Under the pieces are notes generated by a model. The model ran no database searches. It was not told where the DNA came from and saw only the letters and a list, made by a program, of their open reading frames with translations. Positions 26,525 through 36,054 of a DNA stretch of 64,000 nt are shown here, piece by piece (within the stretch, counting starts at the first letter, position 1; every line of letters starts with the position of its first letter). Source of the DNA: Microbispora sp. ZYX-F-249 (lineage in GTDB: Bacteria; Actinomycetota; Actinomycetes; Streptosporangiales; Streptosporangiaceae). The position numbers were made by a program, and so were the translations under genes. The stretch spans positions 156,020 to 220,019 of the forward strand of contig NZ_JBDJAW010000009.1 of assembly GCF_039649665.1 (NCBI RefSeq), in the 5' to 3' direction.

Positions 26525-27904
26525 CCGCCCCGCTGACCGCCCCGCTGACCGCCCCTCCGATCGCCAGGGCGCGCGGGTCGCGCCGGAGCCGAGCGCGAGC
26601 CCGGCGGCAAGGCACGCGAGCGGCACCACGGGCACCACGTAGCGGTGGTCGAAGGCGGCGATCAGGGGCGGCAGCAGGAGCAGGACCGCCGCCGCGGCCC
26701 AGGGCAGCAGCGCGGTCCACCGCCGCGCCACCAGCCCGGCGAGGCCGGCCAGCAGGATCGCCGCCAGCAGCGGCCCGCGCAGGAAGCCCTGTTCCTGGTA
26801 GGCGCGCAGCCACCCCGCGAACGGCTCGGCCACGTGGGTGTCCCCGGAGCTTCCCTGGTAGGCGGTGGTCAGCTCGCCCGCCGTACGGCCCGAGGAGGCC
26901 ACCTTGGCGGTGAACGGCTTCACCGAGGCGGGGAACACGTACGCGCTCTGCGTGCCCGGTGCGGGGTAGACCTTCCGGTCCCATTCGAACGCCCACATGG
27001 CGTCGTGCAGACCGGTCGTCAGGAAGTCGAGGGGCTGGCTGCGGATCGCCAGCGACGCGAACTCGCCCGCCAGCCGCTCCTTGTCCTTCTTCACCCGCTG
27101 GATGGGCGAGTCGGCGTCCCAGATGTAGGCGGGCGCGGCGAGCCGGGGCCCCGACGGGCACAGCACCGCCAGCTCCTTCGGCGGCTTCATGACCGCGCAG
27201 TCGGCGAAGGTCATCGTCCGCGACCACAGCCACGTGCTGCTGCCGCCCATCCCGTACGACCCGTGGGCGTCGTGGAACCAGACGGCGTACCCGCCGAGCA
27301 CGGCGGAGGCGGCGGCGAGCCCGGCGAGCGCGGTCCGCCAGCGCCGGGCCAGCAGCACGGGCAGCAGTGCCAGCGCGATCAGGGGCAGCCCCAGGGTGCG
27401 GGTGATCGTCGCCAGCCCGAGCAGCAGCAGCGCGGCGACGACCGGCCACGCGCCGGGCCTGGGACGCCACAGCAGGATCGTCACGGCGGCGACGACCAGC
27501 GCGGTGAACAGCAGGTCCGCCATGACGAGGTGTTCGAGCTGGATCTGGTGGACGTCGAGCAGCACCGGAGTCGCCGCCAGCGCCGCGCCCCAGCCCGGCA
27601 GCCGGGTGCGGCGGCGCAGCAGCGCGTACACGCACACGGCCATGCCGAGGCCGAGCAGGTGCTGGACGACCACGACGGCGGTGATGCTGTGCAGCGGGCT
27701 CAGCGCCGCCAGGAACAGCGAGTAGCCGGACGGCCGCGAGGGCAGCGGCCGCAGGTCGAGGGCCGAGCTGAGGTAGGCGAAGGAGTCGGCCCAGAACCAC
27801 AGCGCGGGCCGGTAGCCGAGCACGGCGAGCGCCCGCAGCGCGACACCCGCCGCCAGCACGACCAGGAACGCCCGATGCGGGCGCAGCGCCTCGCGCCACC
27901 TCAC
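26453..27904 (-). CDS. GT39-like membrane glycosyltransferase / mannosyltransferase-like protein
   Basis: A 483-residue polytopic protein with about ten hydrophobic helices. It has an early acidic loop, [16 protein letters not shown], with the D/E residues typical of GT-C (PMT-like) active-site loops. A large extracytoplasmic loop lies between about 210 and 360, and final helices follow up to about 450. It probably transfers a lipid-linked sugar outside the membrane. The C-terminal ~30 residues include three RSAG repeats encoded by a 12-bp repeat (26523-26558) and overlap the AmaP gene end. The shared 3' end suggests the tail is not conserved. Confidence 0.8.
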   Translation of the reverse strand: MRWREALRPHRAFLVVLAAGVALRALAVLGYRPALWFWADSFAYLSSALDLRPLPSRPSGYSLFLAALSPLHSITAVVVVQHLLGLGMAVCVYALLRRRTRLPGWGAALAATPVLLDVHQIQLEHLVMADLLFTALVVAAVTILLWRPRPGAWPVVAALLLLGLATITRTLGLPLIALALLPVLLARRWRTALAGLAAASAVLGGYAVWFHDAHGSYGMGGSSTWLWSRTMTFADCAVMKPPKELAVLCPSGPRLAAPAYIWDADSPIQRVKKDKERLAGEFASLAIRSQPLDFLTTGLHDAMWAFEWDRKVYPAPGTQSAYVFPASVKPFTAKVASSGRTAGELTTAYQGSSGDTHVAEPFAGWLRAYQEQGFLRGPLLAAILLAGLAGLVARRWTALLPWAAAAVLLLLPPLIAAFDHRYVVPVVPLACLAAGLALGSGATRAPWRSEGRSAGRSAGRSAAADVQADDRKRVVPADRAANT

Positions 27905-28066
27905 GTGACGGCCCTCCTCCTCGTCGGTGAGGTCACCACCTTATTGGCCCCGGCCGACGTTCCGCCCGTCCGCATGATCACGATCGGATTCACGCCAGGT
28001 CAGACGGGCTTCGGCCGATTCTCTGCATGATCATGAAGGGTGCCGGTGCAGGTGAGGCGCCCTGCG

Positions 28067-28089
28067 TGCGACAAATTACAAGATCACGG
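28067..28089. repeat. Third copy of the 23-bp GTGATCTTGTA repeat
   Basis: Differs at one position from the copy at 3481-3503, and is inverted relative to it. It ends 9 bp from the sdaA stop, just as the copy at 3707-3729 ends 15 bp from the DUF3352 gene stop. Like the others it abuts a gene 3' end. Confidence 0.75.
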
Positions 28090-28098
28090 CGGTGGGGG

Positions 28099-29472
28099 TC
28101 AGCACTCGATGACGTTGACGGCGAGGCCGCCGCGCGAGGTCTCCTTGTACTTGTCGAGCATGTCCCTGCCGGTGTCGCGCATCGTCTTGATGGCCTTGTC
28201 CAGCGACACGAAGTGGCGCCCGTCGCCGCGCAGCGCGATGCGGGCCGCCGCGATCGCCTTGATCGAGGCGACCGCGTTCCGCTCGATGCACGGGATCTGG
28301 ACGAGCCCGCCGATCGGGTCGCAGGTCAGGCCGAGGTTGTGCTCGATGCCGATCTCGGCGGCGTTCTCGACCTGCTCCGGCGTCCCGCCGAGCGCCTCGG
28401 TGAGGCCCGCCGCGGCCATCGAGCAGGCCGACCCGACCTCGCCCTGGCAGCCCACCTCCGCGCCGGAGATGGAGGCGTTCTCCTTGAACAGCACGCCGAT
28501 CGCGCCCGCGGTGAGCAGGAAGCGGACGACGCCGTCCTCGTCGGCGCCCGGCAGGAAACGCATGTAGTAGGACAGGACGGCCGGGACGATGCCGGCGGCG
28601 CCGTTGGTCGGCGCGGTGACGATCCGGCCGCCCGCGGCGTTCTCCTCGTTGACGGCCAGCGCGAACAGCGTGACCCAGTCCATCGCCCGCAGCGGGTCGG
28701 TCCCGTCGGCCTCGCCCTGCAGCCGCCGGTACAGCTGGTGGGCCCGGCGGCGCACCTTGAGGCCGCCCGGCAGCACGCCCTCGCGGCTGGTGCCGCGTCG
28801 TACGCACTCGGCCATGACCTCCCACAGGTGCAGCAGGCGGGCCCGGATCTCCTCCTCCGTACGGCCGAAGGCCTTCTCGTTCTCCATCATCAGGCCGGAG
28901 ATCGACAGGCCGGTCTCCGCGCAGTGCGCGAGCAGCTCGTGCGCGGTCGTGAAGGCGTACGGCAGCACCGTGTCGTCGGGCTTGATCCGGTCGGCACCGG
29001 TGGCGTTCTCGTCCACCACGAAACCGCCGCCGACCGAGTAGTACACCTTCTCGCGCAGCACCGTGTCGTCGGCGTACGCCGTGAACCGCATGCCGTTCGG
29101 GTGGTGGGGGAGCGACAGCTTGCGCTCGAAGACGAGGTGCTCGCCGACCACGAACGGGATCTCGTGCACGCCGTACAACGTGACCGTGCCGCTCGACCGC
29201 ATCGCCGCCAGCCGTTCGTCGACGGTGTCGACGTCGACCAGCTCGGGCTTGTCGCCGGACAGGCCCAGCAGGACCGCCTTGTCGCTGCCGTGGCCCTTGC
29301 CGGTCAGCCCGAGAGAGCCGTACAGGATGGCCTCGACCCGGGTGACCTTCTCCAGCAGCCCGTCCTCGTGCAGCCCGCGGACGAACTTGTGCGCCGCCGC
29401 CATCGGGCCGCCCGTGTGCGAGCTGGACGGCCCGATTCCCACCTTGAACAGGTCGAAGACGCTGATCGCCAT
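28099..29472 (-). CDS. sdaA: L-serine ammonia-lyase, iron-sulfur dependent
   Basis: Deaminates L-serine to pyruvate with a [4Fe-4S] cluster. The single-chain 457-residue enzyme has the beta-domain opening [19 protein letters not shown] and the alpha-domain cysteines in [17 protein letters not shown] and [14 protein letters not shown]. The expected C-terminal Cys is present (NVIEC, C-terminal residue), which in this family can plug the active site. It lies 24 bp after gcvH and thus in the glycine-riboswitch operon. That links glycine breakdown to serine removal. Confidence 0.96.
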   Translation of the reverse strand: MAISVFDLFKVGIGPSSSHTGGPMAAAHKFVRGLHEDGLLEKVTRVEAILYGSLGLTGKGHGSDKAVLLGLSGDKPELVDVDTVDERLAAMRSSGTVTLYGVHEIPFVVGEHLVFERKLSLPHHPNGMRFTAYADDTVLREKVYYSVGGGFVVDENATGADRIKPDDTVLPYAFTTAHELLAHCAETGLSISGLMMENEKAFGRTEEEIRARLLHLWEVMAECVRRGTSREGVLPGGLKVRRRAHQLYRRLQGEADGTDPLRAMDWVTLFALAVNEENAAGGRIVTAPTNGAAGIVPAVLSYYMRFLPGADEDGVVRFLLTAGAIGVLFKENASISGAEVGCQGEVGSACSMAAAGLTEALGGTPEQVENAAEIGIEHNLGLTCDPIGGLVQIPCIERNAVASIKAIAAARIALRGDGRHFVSLDKAIKTMRDTGRDMLDKYKETSRGGLAVNVIEC

Positions 29473-29496
29473 TGACCGTCGCCTCTCAACCGCCGG

Positions 29497-29889
29497 TCAG
29501 GACTCGCCGGAGGTCAGCGCGGTGTACTCCGCGGCCGACAGCAGGTCGTCCGGCTCCTCCTCCACGCGCACGCGGAACAGCCAGCCCTCGCCGTACGGGT
29601 CGGAGTTGACGAGCGCGGGGGTGTCCGTGACGGCGGCGTTGATCTCGACGATCTCGCCGCTCACCGGCGCGAAGATGTCGCTCACGGACTTCGTGGACTC
29701 CACCTCGCCGACCGCGTCGCCGGCCGCGACCGTCGTGCCGACCTCCGGGTGCACCTCCACGTAGACCACGTCGCCGAGCTGCTCGGCCGCGTACGCCGTG
29801 ATGCCCACCGTCACGGTGAGGCCGTCCTCGATCCCGGCCACCCACTCGTGTTCCTTGGTGTAGCTCAGGTCGTCCGGAATGGTGCTCAC
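29497..29889 (-). CDS. gcvH: Glycine cleavage system H protein
   Basis: Lipoyl carrier of the glycine cleavage complex. The 130-residue protein has the start [15 protein letters not shown] and the lipoyl-lysine motif [19 protein letters not shown] (Lys near residue 65), then [11 protein letters not shown]. The GTG start at 29887-29889 overlaps the gcvT stop by 4 bp (GTGA), so the two are translationally coupled. Confidence 0.96.
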   Translation of the reverse strand: MSTIPDDLSYTKEHEWVAGIEDGLTVTVGITAYAAEQLGDVVYVEVHPEVGTTVAAGDAVGEVESTKSVSDIFAPVSGEIVEINAAVTDTPALVNSDPYGEGWLFRVRVEEEPDDLLSAAEYTALTSGES

Positions 29890-30977
29890 TTGCTCCTCCT
29901 GTAGAAAGGCAGATCGACGACGTCGACCGGTTCTTGGCTGCCCCGGATGTCCACGGTCAGGCCGCCCTTTTCCAGGGCGTCCTCGTCGACGTACGCCATG
30001 GCGATCGGGCGGCCGAGGGACTGCGACGGGGCGCCGCTGGTCACCTCGCCGACGACGGCGCCGTCCCGGGTGACCGGGTAACCGTGGCGGGGGACGCGGC
30101 GGCCGCGCGCCACCAGCCCGACCAGGCGCCGGGTGGTGTCCTTCGCCGCGACCCGCTCGAGGGCGGCCTTGCCCACGAAGTCGCCGGGCTTGTCGAAGCG
30201 GACGACCCGGCCGAGGCCCGCCTCGAACGGCGTGATCGCCGCGCTCAGCTCGTTGCCGTACAGCGGCATGCCGGCTTCCAGGCGCAGCGTGTCGCGGGCC
30301 GACAGCCCGGCGGGGACGAGCCCGGCGTCCCTGCCCGCCTCGGTGAGGGCGTTCCACAGCGGCACGGCGTGCTGGTTCAGCACGAACAGCTCGAAGCCGT
30401 CCTCGCCGGTGTACCCGGTGCGCGCGATCAGGACGGGCGTGCCGGCGACGACGCCGGGGAGGATGGCGTAGTACTTGAGCTCGTCGAGGTCGGCGTCGGT
30501 CAGCGGGGCCAGGATCTCGGCGCTGCGCGGCCCCTGCACGGCGACCAGCGCGCACTCGTCCGACCGGTCGGTCACCCGCGCGTCGTATCCCCGGACCCGA
30601 TCGGCGAGCTCACGCGCGACGAGGGCGTGGTTGGAGGCGTTGGCGACGACCATGTACTGGTCCTCGTCGAGGCGGTAGACGATGAGGTCGTCCAGGATGC
30701 CGCCGGTCTCGTTCACGATCATCGTGTAGCGGGCGCGGCCGGGCGCGAGGACACTGAGGTGCCCCACGAGGGCGTGGTCGAGGGCCTCGCCCGCCTCCGC
30801 CCCGACGACGAAGATCTCGCCCATGTGGGACAGGTCGAACAGCCCGGCGGCCGTGCGCACCGCGTTGTGCTCGGCCGACTCGCTGCCGTAACGCAGGGGC
30901 ATCTGCCAGCCCGCGAAGTCGGTCAGGGTCGCGCCCAGGCTTTCGTGGACCCCGCGGAGCGGGGTGGATCGGGACAT
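29886..30977 (-). CDS. gcvT: Glycine cleavage system aminomethyltransferase (T protein)
   Basis: Transfers the aminomethyl carbon of glycine to tetrahydrofolate. The 363-residue protein has [12 protein letters not shown] and FDLSHMGEI near the N-terminus, the catalytic-Asp block [15 protein letters not shown], and [13 protein letters not shown] further on. I start at ATG 30977 because GAGG precedes it at good distance; GTG 30983 is an option. It is the first gene after the glycine riboswitch. gcvP is not in the window. Confidence 0.96.
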   Translation of the reverse strand: MSRSTPLRGVHESLGATLTDFAGWQMPLRYGSESAEHNAVRTAAGLFDLSHMGEIFVVGAEAGEALDHALVGHLSVLAPGRARYTMIVNETGGILDDLIVYRLDEDQYMVVANASNHALVARELADRVRGYDARVTDRSDECALVAVQGPRSAEILAPLTDADLDELKYYAILPGVVAGTPVLIARTGYTGEDGFELFVLNQHAVPLWNALTEAGRDAGLVPAGLSARDTLRLEAGMPLYGNELSAAITPFEAGLGRVVRFDKPGDFVGKAALERVAAKDTTRRLVGLVARGRRVPRHGYPVTRDGAVVGEVTSGAPSQSLGRPIAMAYVDEDALEKGGLTVDIRGSQEPVDVVDLPFYRRSK

Positions 30978-31019
30978 GCCCACCTCGGAAAGGACGGATG
31001 CTGCGTTGAACTATCGGGC

Positions 31020-31210
31020 ATCCTCCCCCTCTGTCATCGGCGCCTGAGAGCTTCGTCCGATCTTTGCCGGACTTTCACCTTCGGCGAGGCCTGCCGGCCT
31101 TCTTTCCAGAGGTCACCTGGCCCGTACGGTCCTTTGCCTTGAGAGGTTCGCGGGGAGGGCTTGCTCCTTCAGGGGCCCTGACCGGATGCCAGGACGCTCT
31201 CCCGCACGGG
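31020..31210 (-). promoter_or_regulatory. Glycine riboswitch (tandem aptamers)
   Basis: Read on the minus strand, GGGAGAGCG (31203-31195) opens the first aptamer. Two aptamer-like halves follow, each with an A-rich internal element (CTGAAGGAGCAA and CGCCGAAGGTGAAA), and each closes with a CTCTCA element (CCTCTCAAGGC, then GCTCTCAGGCGCCGA). This is the classical gcvT motif, directly upstream of gcvT. In most bacteria glycine binding turns on the gcv genes. From 31211 to 31419 I see nothing beyond its promoter region. Confidence 0.9.
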
Positions 31211-31419
31211 ATCACTGGTGCGCTGCCCAGCCTAGTGGTTCGCCGCAACCCACGTAACCTGCCGGACGCCCTGAATTCCCGCCCGCGCCGCCGGCGCCAC
31301 CGAGGTCAGGAAGGCGCATCAGGTGGAGGGGGGCGTCGCCGGAAGGATCGCCGATGGAGAGCCTGCGTGCCGAGGGACGACTCGATGCCGAGATGGGTCG
31401 GCCGCCGCTCTGCGCCGGG

Positions 31420-31737
31420 CTAGCGGTGGACCAGGCCGAGGAACCCCCTCAAGGCGACGTCGATCTCATGAATTTCGTGGGGATCGAGGCGGCCCGCGAA
31501 GTCGCCGAGCCGGGAAGCGTCCACGGCGCTGATCTGGTCGACCAGTACACGCGTGGTCTTTCCGTCCAGTTCGATCTCCGGCCGGGAGACGGCACGCCCC
31601 GCGCTGGTCGACGTGGGGGTGACGACCAGAGTGGGGAGAGCGAAGCCGTCGGTCTGCACCACGACCGCGAACCGCTCGCCATGCTGCTCGTGGCCGACCG
31701 GGCTTCGAGGGGCGCGTAAGCGGACGTCACCGCGCAT
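31420..31737 (-). CDS. Type II toxin, PemK/MazF family
   Basis: A 105-residue endoribonuclease-type toxin. Family features are the start MRGDVRLRAP, the core strand RFAVVVQTDGF, VVTPTSTSA, TTRVLVDQISAVDASRLG and the final helix of MazF proteins. It would cleave single-stranded mRNA when released. The start overlaps the antitoxin stop by 11 bp. The upstream in-frame region belongs to the antitoxin gene in another frame and is not part of this protein. Confidence 0.88.
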   Translation of the reverse strand: MRGDVRLRAPRSPVGHEQHGERFAVVVQTDGFALPTLVVTPTSTSAGRAVSRPEIELDGKTTRVLVDQISAVDASRLGDFAGRLDPHEIHEIDVALRGFLGLVHR

Positions 31738-31957
31738 CCGGGTCGCCAAGCTCTCGGCGGATGGCCCGAACCTCGGCCAGGTCGTCCGGATCCTTGCCGA
31801 GCCTCTCGGCGTCGGCGCGGGCCTGCTCCAGCCGGCGGAGACGGTCCGCGAGTCTGATGGCTTCACGCACCACGTCCGTGGCCGATCTTCCGTCGGCCGT
31901 CAGCCGAGCGAGAACCTGCTCGGTCGTCGGATCAAGCTCGATCGTCAGCACAGCCAT
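31727..31957 (-). CDS. Antitoxin, ribbon-helix-helix (MazE-like)
   Basis: A 76-residue protein: strand MAVLTIELDP, then helices TTEQVLARLTADG and SATDVVREAIRLADRLRRLE in RHH spacing, and an acidic/basic helical tail likely to wrap the toxin. It precedes and overlaps the MazF-type gene, the usual order for such pairs. A predicted leaderless promoter lies directly in front. It starts 38 bp after the SARP stop. Confidence 0.87.
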   Translation of the reverse strand: MAVLTIELDPTTEQVLARLTADGRSATDVVREAIRLADRLRRLEQARADAERLGKDPDDLAEVRAIRRELGDPDAR

Positions 31958-31963
31958 ATTGTC

Positions 31964-31991
31964 ACGGTACGACGATACGTTTCGCAGACAA
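31964..31991 (-). promoter_or_regulatory. Predicted leaderless promoter of the toxin-antitoxin pair
   Basis: On the minus strand, -35 TTGTCT (31991-31986), 16-nt spacer and -10 TACCGT (31969-31964), which ends 6 nt before the antitoxin ATG. The spacing implies transcription starting at or next to the A of the ATG. Confidence 0.45.
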
Positions 31992-31995
31992 TCCG

Positions 31996-32808
31996 TCACA
32001 ATCCGTGGTCGAGGTCGCGGGGCGGGCGATGTCCCGCACAGGCGCGTGCCGGGATGGAGGAAGGGTCGCCGGTGACGATCCGCTGGTGAAGGGCCTGGGT
32101 GTCGGGGGACGGCTCGGTGCCGAGGCGGTCGACCAGGGTCCGGCGCAGCCGCTGGTAGGACGCCGAGGCGTCGTGGGTGCGGCCCGACCGGTGCAGCGCC
32201 AGCATGAGCTGCCGGTGCGGCCGTTCGCGCAGCGGGTGCCGCCTCGCCCACTGGGTCAGGCCGCCGACGATCTCGCGGTGGTCCCCGAGCGCCAGCCGTA
32301 CGTCGAAGAGGTCCTCGGTCGCCGCGCGCCGGTCCTCGTCGAGGCGCTCCGCCCACGCGGCCAGCGCGTCCACGTGCCTCATGCCGGACAGGGCGTCGCC
32401 CCGCCACAGGCTCAGCGCGTTCTCGAGCATCCGCGCGGCATTGTGGTAATCGCCATTGTCTCGCGCGATTCTGCCCTGCGCCGTGAAATGGTTGAATACT
32501 GCAGCATCCACGGATCCCGGCGGTACGGAAAGAAGGTAGCCGCCCGCCACGCTGTGGAGCGGAGAAAGGCCGGGGTCCCGCGGCGAGAGCCGCCGCCGCA
32601 TCTGTGCGATGTAGGTGGTAAGGTTCCGGCGCGCGGATTTAGTGGGACAGCCATTCCAGAGCAGATCGATCAGCCTGTCCCGATGAAGCGTGACATTGGC
32701 ATTCAGCAGGAACAGCGCCAGGAGTTGCCGGTGCCTGGGGGCCAGTCCGGCGATGACGTCCCCCGAGGGCTTCATGGCCAGGAACGGTCCGAGCACGGCG
32801 TATAACAC
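31996..32808 (-). CDS. SARP family transcriptional regulator with TTA at codon 2
   Basis: A 270-residue AfsR/SARP regulator. The OmpR-like DNA-binding domain covers about 1-95 (VLGPFLAMK, then LLALFLLNANVTLHRDRLID and ARRNLTTYIAQMRRRLSP) and a BTAD helical repeat domain covers about 100-250. There is no ATPase domain, so it is a short SARP. The start GTG 32808 follows GAGGGG; the second codon is TTA (32805-32803), the rare codon read by the bldA tRNA in streptomycetes. SARPs normally activate secondary-metabolite genes, but no such cluster is nearby. Confidence 0.9.
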   Translation of the reverse strand: MLYAVLGPFLAMKPSGDVIAGLAPRHRQLLALFLLNANVTLHRDRLIDLLWNGCPTKSARRNLTTYIAQMRRRLSPRDPGLSPLHSVAGGYLLSVPPGSVDAAVFNHFTAQGRIARDNGDYHNAARMLENALSLWRGDALSGMRHVDALAAWAERLDEDRRAATEDLFDVRLALGDHREIVGGLTQWARRHPLRERPHRQLMLALHRSGRTHDASASYQRLRRTLVDRLGTEPSPDTQALHQRIVTGDPSSIPARACAGHRPPRDLDHGL

Positions 32809-32984
32809 GGGTCCCCTCGCACGTGAAAGCAGCCTGAACGCGCCGGCGATGCGGCATTGACAGGAATTTGACGATATCCCTCTGTGCCCGCATTCGTCAA
32901 AATTGCGTTTTTCTCGGCGCCTGTCCGGGAGTGCAGTTCCGCAGTTGACATTGCGTTCCGTATAACGCCGAATGCCGAGCGAAC

Positions 32985-32996
32985 ATGCACGTGCAT
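32985..32996. promoter_or_regulatory. 12-bp palindrome upstream of the SARP gene
   Basis: Perfect palindrome ATGCACGTGCAT within the 398-bp region between the SARP start and the GATase stop. The region is less GC-rich than its surroundings. Apart from this palindrome and the SARP promoter, I see nothing in it. Confidence 0.35.
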
Positions 32997-33206
32997 CAAA
33001 TGAAATCGGTTACAGAATGCGGGGAGAGCGCCTCCGGGTGTTTCCGGCGGCCCCGCCTGTCGGGGTGCGCGATCGGCGAACGCCGTGTTCACCGGGGCAC
33101 CGCCGGCCGTCCGGCGCGTGATCACGCAGGGTCCGGACGCCGTGCCGGTGCGCCTACCACGGGACGGGATTTCGGCCGGGGCGACGCGCGGGTCGCCCCG
33201 GATCCC

Positions 33207-33896
33207 TCAACGGCGGGCGGCGGCGACGAGGGCGTGGAAGAGGGGGCCGTCCTCGTCGGCCTCCGGGTGCCACTGCACGGCCAGGGCGAACGCCGCGCCG
33301 GTGACCTCGACGGCCTCGATGATGCCGTCGTCCGACCTGGCGGTCACCTCCAGGCCGTCCGCCAGGCGGTCGATCGCCTGGTGGTGGTAGTGGGCGGGCG
33401 TCAGGTCCCCGCCGTCGTAGATCTTGGCCAGCCCGGGCGAGAGCCGTACGGGGAGGCGGCCGAACGTGCCGGGAGCGGGGGAGTGGTCCGTGTGGCCGAC
33501 CACGTCGGGCAGGTGCTGGTGGAGGGTGCCGCCGAGCGCCACGTTGAGGACCTGCAGGCCCCGGCAGATGCCGAGGAACGGCAGGCCGGCCTCCAGCGCC
33601 GCCGCCATCAGGCCGAACTCGGCATCATCACGAAATTTCCGGACGTAGCCGGTCTGGGGGGCGGGGGCGGAGCCGTACCGGGCGGGGTCGATGTCGCCCC
33701 CGCCCGCGATGATCAGCCCGTCCAGCCGCCCGGCCAGCTCGGCGGGCTCCCCGGCGGGCGGCAGGATGACCGGCTGCCCGCCCGCCCGCTCGACATGCTC
33801 GACGTACATGTACGGCAGCAGCGCCGCCGGCATGTCCCACACGGTGAATCTCGCCGGCTCGACGTAGCACGTCACGCCGATCACGGGACGAGCCAT
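33207..33896 (-). CDS. Gamma-glutamyl-amine hydrolase (class I GATase-like, PuuD family)
   Basis: A 229-residue peptidase C26-type enzyme. The nucleophile elbow is FLGICRGLQVLNV (catalytic Cys) and the His/Glu pair is in AVQWHPEAD; IIAGGGDIDPARYG is also typical. In the Puu pathway it removes the gamma-glutamyl group after oxidation of the amine. It is the last gene of the ligase/ALDH/SDR/hydrolase operon, 9 bp after the SDR gene. Its substrate should match the ligase at the operon start. Confidence 0.9.
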   Translation of the reverse strand: MARPVIGVTCYVEPARFTVWDMPAALLPYMYVEHVERAGGQPVILPPAGEPAELAGRLDGLIIAGGGDIDPARYGSAPAPQTGYVRKFRDDAEFGLMAAALEAGLPFLGICRGLQVLNVALGGTLHQHLPDVVGHTDHSPAPGTFGRLPVRLSPGLAKIYDGGDLTPAHYHHQAIDRLADGLEVTARSDDGIIEAVEVTGAAFALAVQWHPEADEDGPLFHALVAAARR

Positions 33897-33905
33897 CCCC
33901 GCCCC

Positions 33906-34670
33906 CTACAGCGGGGTGACGTACGCGCCGGAGATGCCGCCGTCGACCAGGAACTCCGAGGCGGTGATGAACGACGCGTCGTCGGAGGCGAGGAAGGCGA
34001 CCGCCGCGGCGATCTCCTCGGCCCGCGCGAACCGGCCGATCGGCACGTGGACGAGACGGCGCTGGGCGCGCTCGGGATCCTTGGCGAACAGCTCACGCAG
34101 CAGCGGGGTGTCCACCGGGCCGGGGCACAGCGCGTTGACCCGGATGCCCTCGCGGGCGAACTGGACGCCCAGCTCGCGGCTCATCGCGAGCACGCCGCCC
34201 TTCGAGGCGGTGTAGGAGATCTGCGAGGTGGCCGAGCCCATGACCGCGACGAACGACGCGGTGTTGATGATCGAGCCCTTGCCCTGCCGCTGCATGTACG
34301 GGATCACGTGCTTGCAGCACAGGTAGACGCTGGTGAGGTTGACCTCCTGCACCCGGCGCCAGGCGTCGATGCCGGTCTCGAGGATCGAGTCGTCGTCCGG
34401 CGGGGAGATGCCCGCGTTGTTGAACGCGACGTCGACGCTGCCGAACTCCTCGAACGCGGTCCGGTACATCCGGGCCACGTCGTCCTCGTTCGCCACGTCG
34501 GCCTGCACGAACAGGCCGCCTACCTCTCCCGCGGCCTTGGCTCCGGCCTCCTCGTCGAGGTCGGCCACCACGACCTTGGCGCCCTCCTGGGCGAACCGGT
34601 GGGCCGTGGCCAGCCCGATGCCGCTGCCGCCGCCGGTGATGACGGCGACGCGGTCCTGCAAACGCTGCAT
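33906..34670 (-). CDS. SDR family oxidoreductase (3-oxoacyl-ACP reductase-like)
   Basis: A 254-residue classical short-chain dehydrogenase: NAD(P) motif TGGGSGIG, N-N-A-G in VAFNNAGISP, and catalytic Ser/Tyr/Lys with Y-x3-K in SYTASKGG. The C-terminal ASEFLVDGGISGAYV is typical. Embedded in the amine-catabolism operon, it may oxidise an alcohol intermediate or glutamylated amino alcohol (inference). It begins 4 bp after the ALDH stop. Confidence 0.92.
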   Translation of the reverse strand: MQRLQDRVAVITGGGSGIGLATAHRFAQEGAKVVVADLDEEAGAKAAGEVGGLFVQADVANEDDVARMYRTAFEEFGSVDVAFNNAGISPPDDDSILETGIDAWRRVQEVNLTSVYLCCKHVIPYMQRQGKGSIINTASFVAVMGSATSQISYTASKGGVLAMSRELGVQFAREGIRVNALCPGPVDTPLLRELFAKDPERAQRRLVHVPIGRFARAEEIAAAVAFLASDDASFITASEFLVDGGISGAYVTPL

Positions 34671-34674
34671 TGAT

Positions 34675-36054
34675 CTACTCCGTGGCGATGAAGACGTTCT
34701 TGGTCTCGGTGAATGCGGACAGCGCGTCCGGGCCGAGCTCGCGGCCGAGGCCCGACTGCTTGAAGCCGCCGAACGGGGTCCAGTAGCGGACGCTGGAGTG
34801 CGAGTTGACCGACAGGTTGCCCGCCTCGACGGCCCGCGCCACGCGCAGCGCCCGGCCCACGTCGCGCGTCCAGATCGACCCCGACAGCCCGTACGCGGTG
34901 TGGTTGGCGATGCGTACGGCGTGTTCCTCGTCGTCGAAGGGGACGACCGACACCACCGGGCCGAAGATCTCCTCGGTGTACGCGCGGTGGAAGGCCCCCG
35001 AGCCGGGCGCGAGGGGGTCGAAGCCGTCCGGCGCCGCCAGCACGGTGGGTGCGAACCAGTAGCCGGGGCCGTCCGGGCACGAACCGGCGGCGTACACCTC
35101 CGCGTCCGTGACGAACGAGGCGACGCGCTCGCGGTGCTCGGCGCTGACCAGCGGTCCCATCTGGTTCGCCGGGTCGTTCGGGTCGCCGACCTTGACCTCC
35201 CGCACGGCCTGGGACAGCCGCGGCAGGAAGTCGTCGTAGACGGAACGCTCCACCAGGATGCGCGAGCGGGCGCAGCAGTCCTGGCCGGAGTTGTCGAAGA
35301 CCGCCATCGGCGCGGACTCCGCGGCCCGGTCCAGGTCGGCGTCGGCGAAGACGATGTTGGCGCTCTTGCCGCCCAGCTCCAGCGTCACCCGCTTGACCTG
35401 CTCGGCGGCCTTGGCGCCGATCAGCCTGCCGACCTCGGTCGAGCCGGTGAAGACGATCTTCCGTACGTCCGGGTGCTCGACGAGCCGGGCGCCGGCGACC
35501 TCGCCCTCGCCCGGGACGACCTGCAGCACGCCCTCGGGCAGCCCGGCCTCCAGGGCGAGCTCCGCCAGCCGCAGCGCGGTCAGCGGGGTCCACTCGGCCG
35601 GCTTCACGATCACCGTGTTGCCGGCGGCGAGGGCCGGGGCGACCCCCCAGGTCATGACGACCATCGGAAAGTTCCACGGCACGATGATCCCCACCACGCC
35701 CAGCGGCTCGGCGAACGTGACGTCCACCCCGCCCGGCACGGGAATCTGCCTGCCGTGGTTGCGCTCGGGCGCGCCCGCGTAGAAGTTGAGCACGTCGCGG
35801 ACGTTGCCCGCCTCCCAGCGGGCGTTGCCGATGGTGTGGCCCGCGCCTGTGATCTCCAGCCGGGCCAGCTCCTCGGCATGGTCCTCCACGACCTGCGCGA
35901 AGCGGCGCAGCAGCCGGGCACGCTCGCCCGGAGCCACCGCGCTCCAGGCCGGGAACGCCCGGCGGGCGCGCTCGACGGCGCGGTCCACCTCGGCGGCGTC
36001 CGCCATCTCGACCTCGGCGATCACTTCCTCGGTCGCCGGATTGACTATCTTCAC
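34675..36054 (-). CDS. Aldehyde dehydrogenase family protein (PuuC-like)
   Basis: A 459-residue NAD(P)-dependent ALDH. The Rossmann/catalytic blocks are IIVPWNFPMVVMTWGVAPAL, VFTGSTEVGRLIGAKAAEQV, the general-base Glu in TLELGGKSANIV and the catalytic Cys in DNSGQDCCARSR, where two Cys are adjacent. It closes with PFGGFKQSGLGRELG. It would oxidise the aldehyde formed from a gamma-glutamylated amine. GTG 36054 overlaps the ligase stop by 4 bp (GTGA), indicating tight coupling. Confidence 0.93.
   Translation of the reverse strand: MKIVNPATEEVIAEVEMADAAEVDRAVERARRAFPAWSAVAPGERARLLRRFAQVVEDHAEELARLEITGAGHTIGNARWEAGNVRDVLNFYAGAPERNHGRQIPVPGGVDVTFAEPLGVVGIIVPWNFPMVVMTWGVAPALAAGNTVIVKPAEWTPLTALRLAELALEAGLPEGVLQVVPGEGEVAGARLVEHPDVRKIVFTGSTEVGRLIGAKAAEQVKRVTLELGGKSANIVFADADLDRAAESAPMAVFDNSGQDCCARSRILVERSVYDDFLPRLSQAVREVKVGDPNDPANQMGPLVSAEHRERVASFVTDAEVYAAGSCPDGPGYWFAPTVLAAPDGFDPLAPGSGAFHRAYTEEIFGPVVSVVPFDDEEHAVRIANHTAYGLSGSIWTRDVGRALRVARAVEAGNLSVNSHSSVRYWTPFGGFKQSGLGRELGPDALSAFTETKNVFIATE

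Noticed and set aside
31996..32808. Secondary-metabolite gene cluster signalled by the SARP
   Set aside because: No polyketide, peptide synthetase, terpene or RiPP genes are within the window; the SARP alone does not define a cluster.
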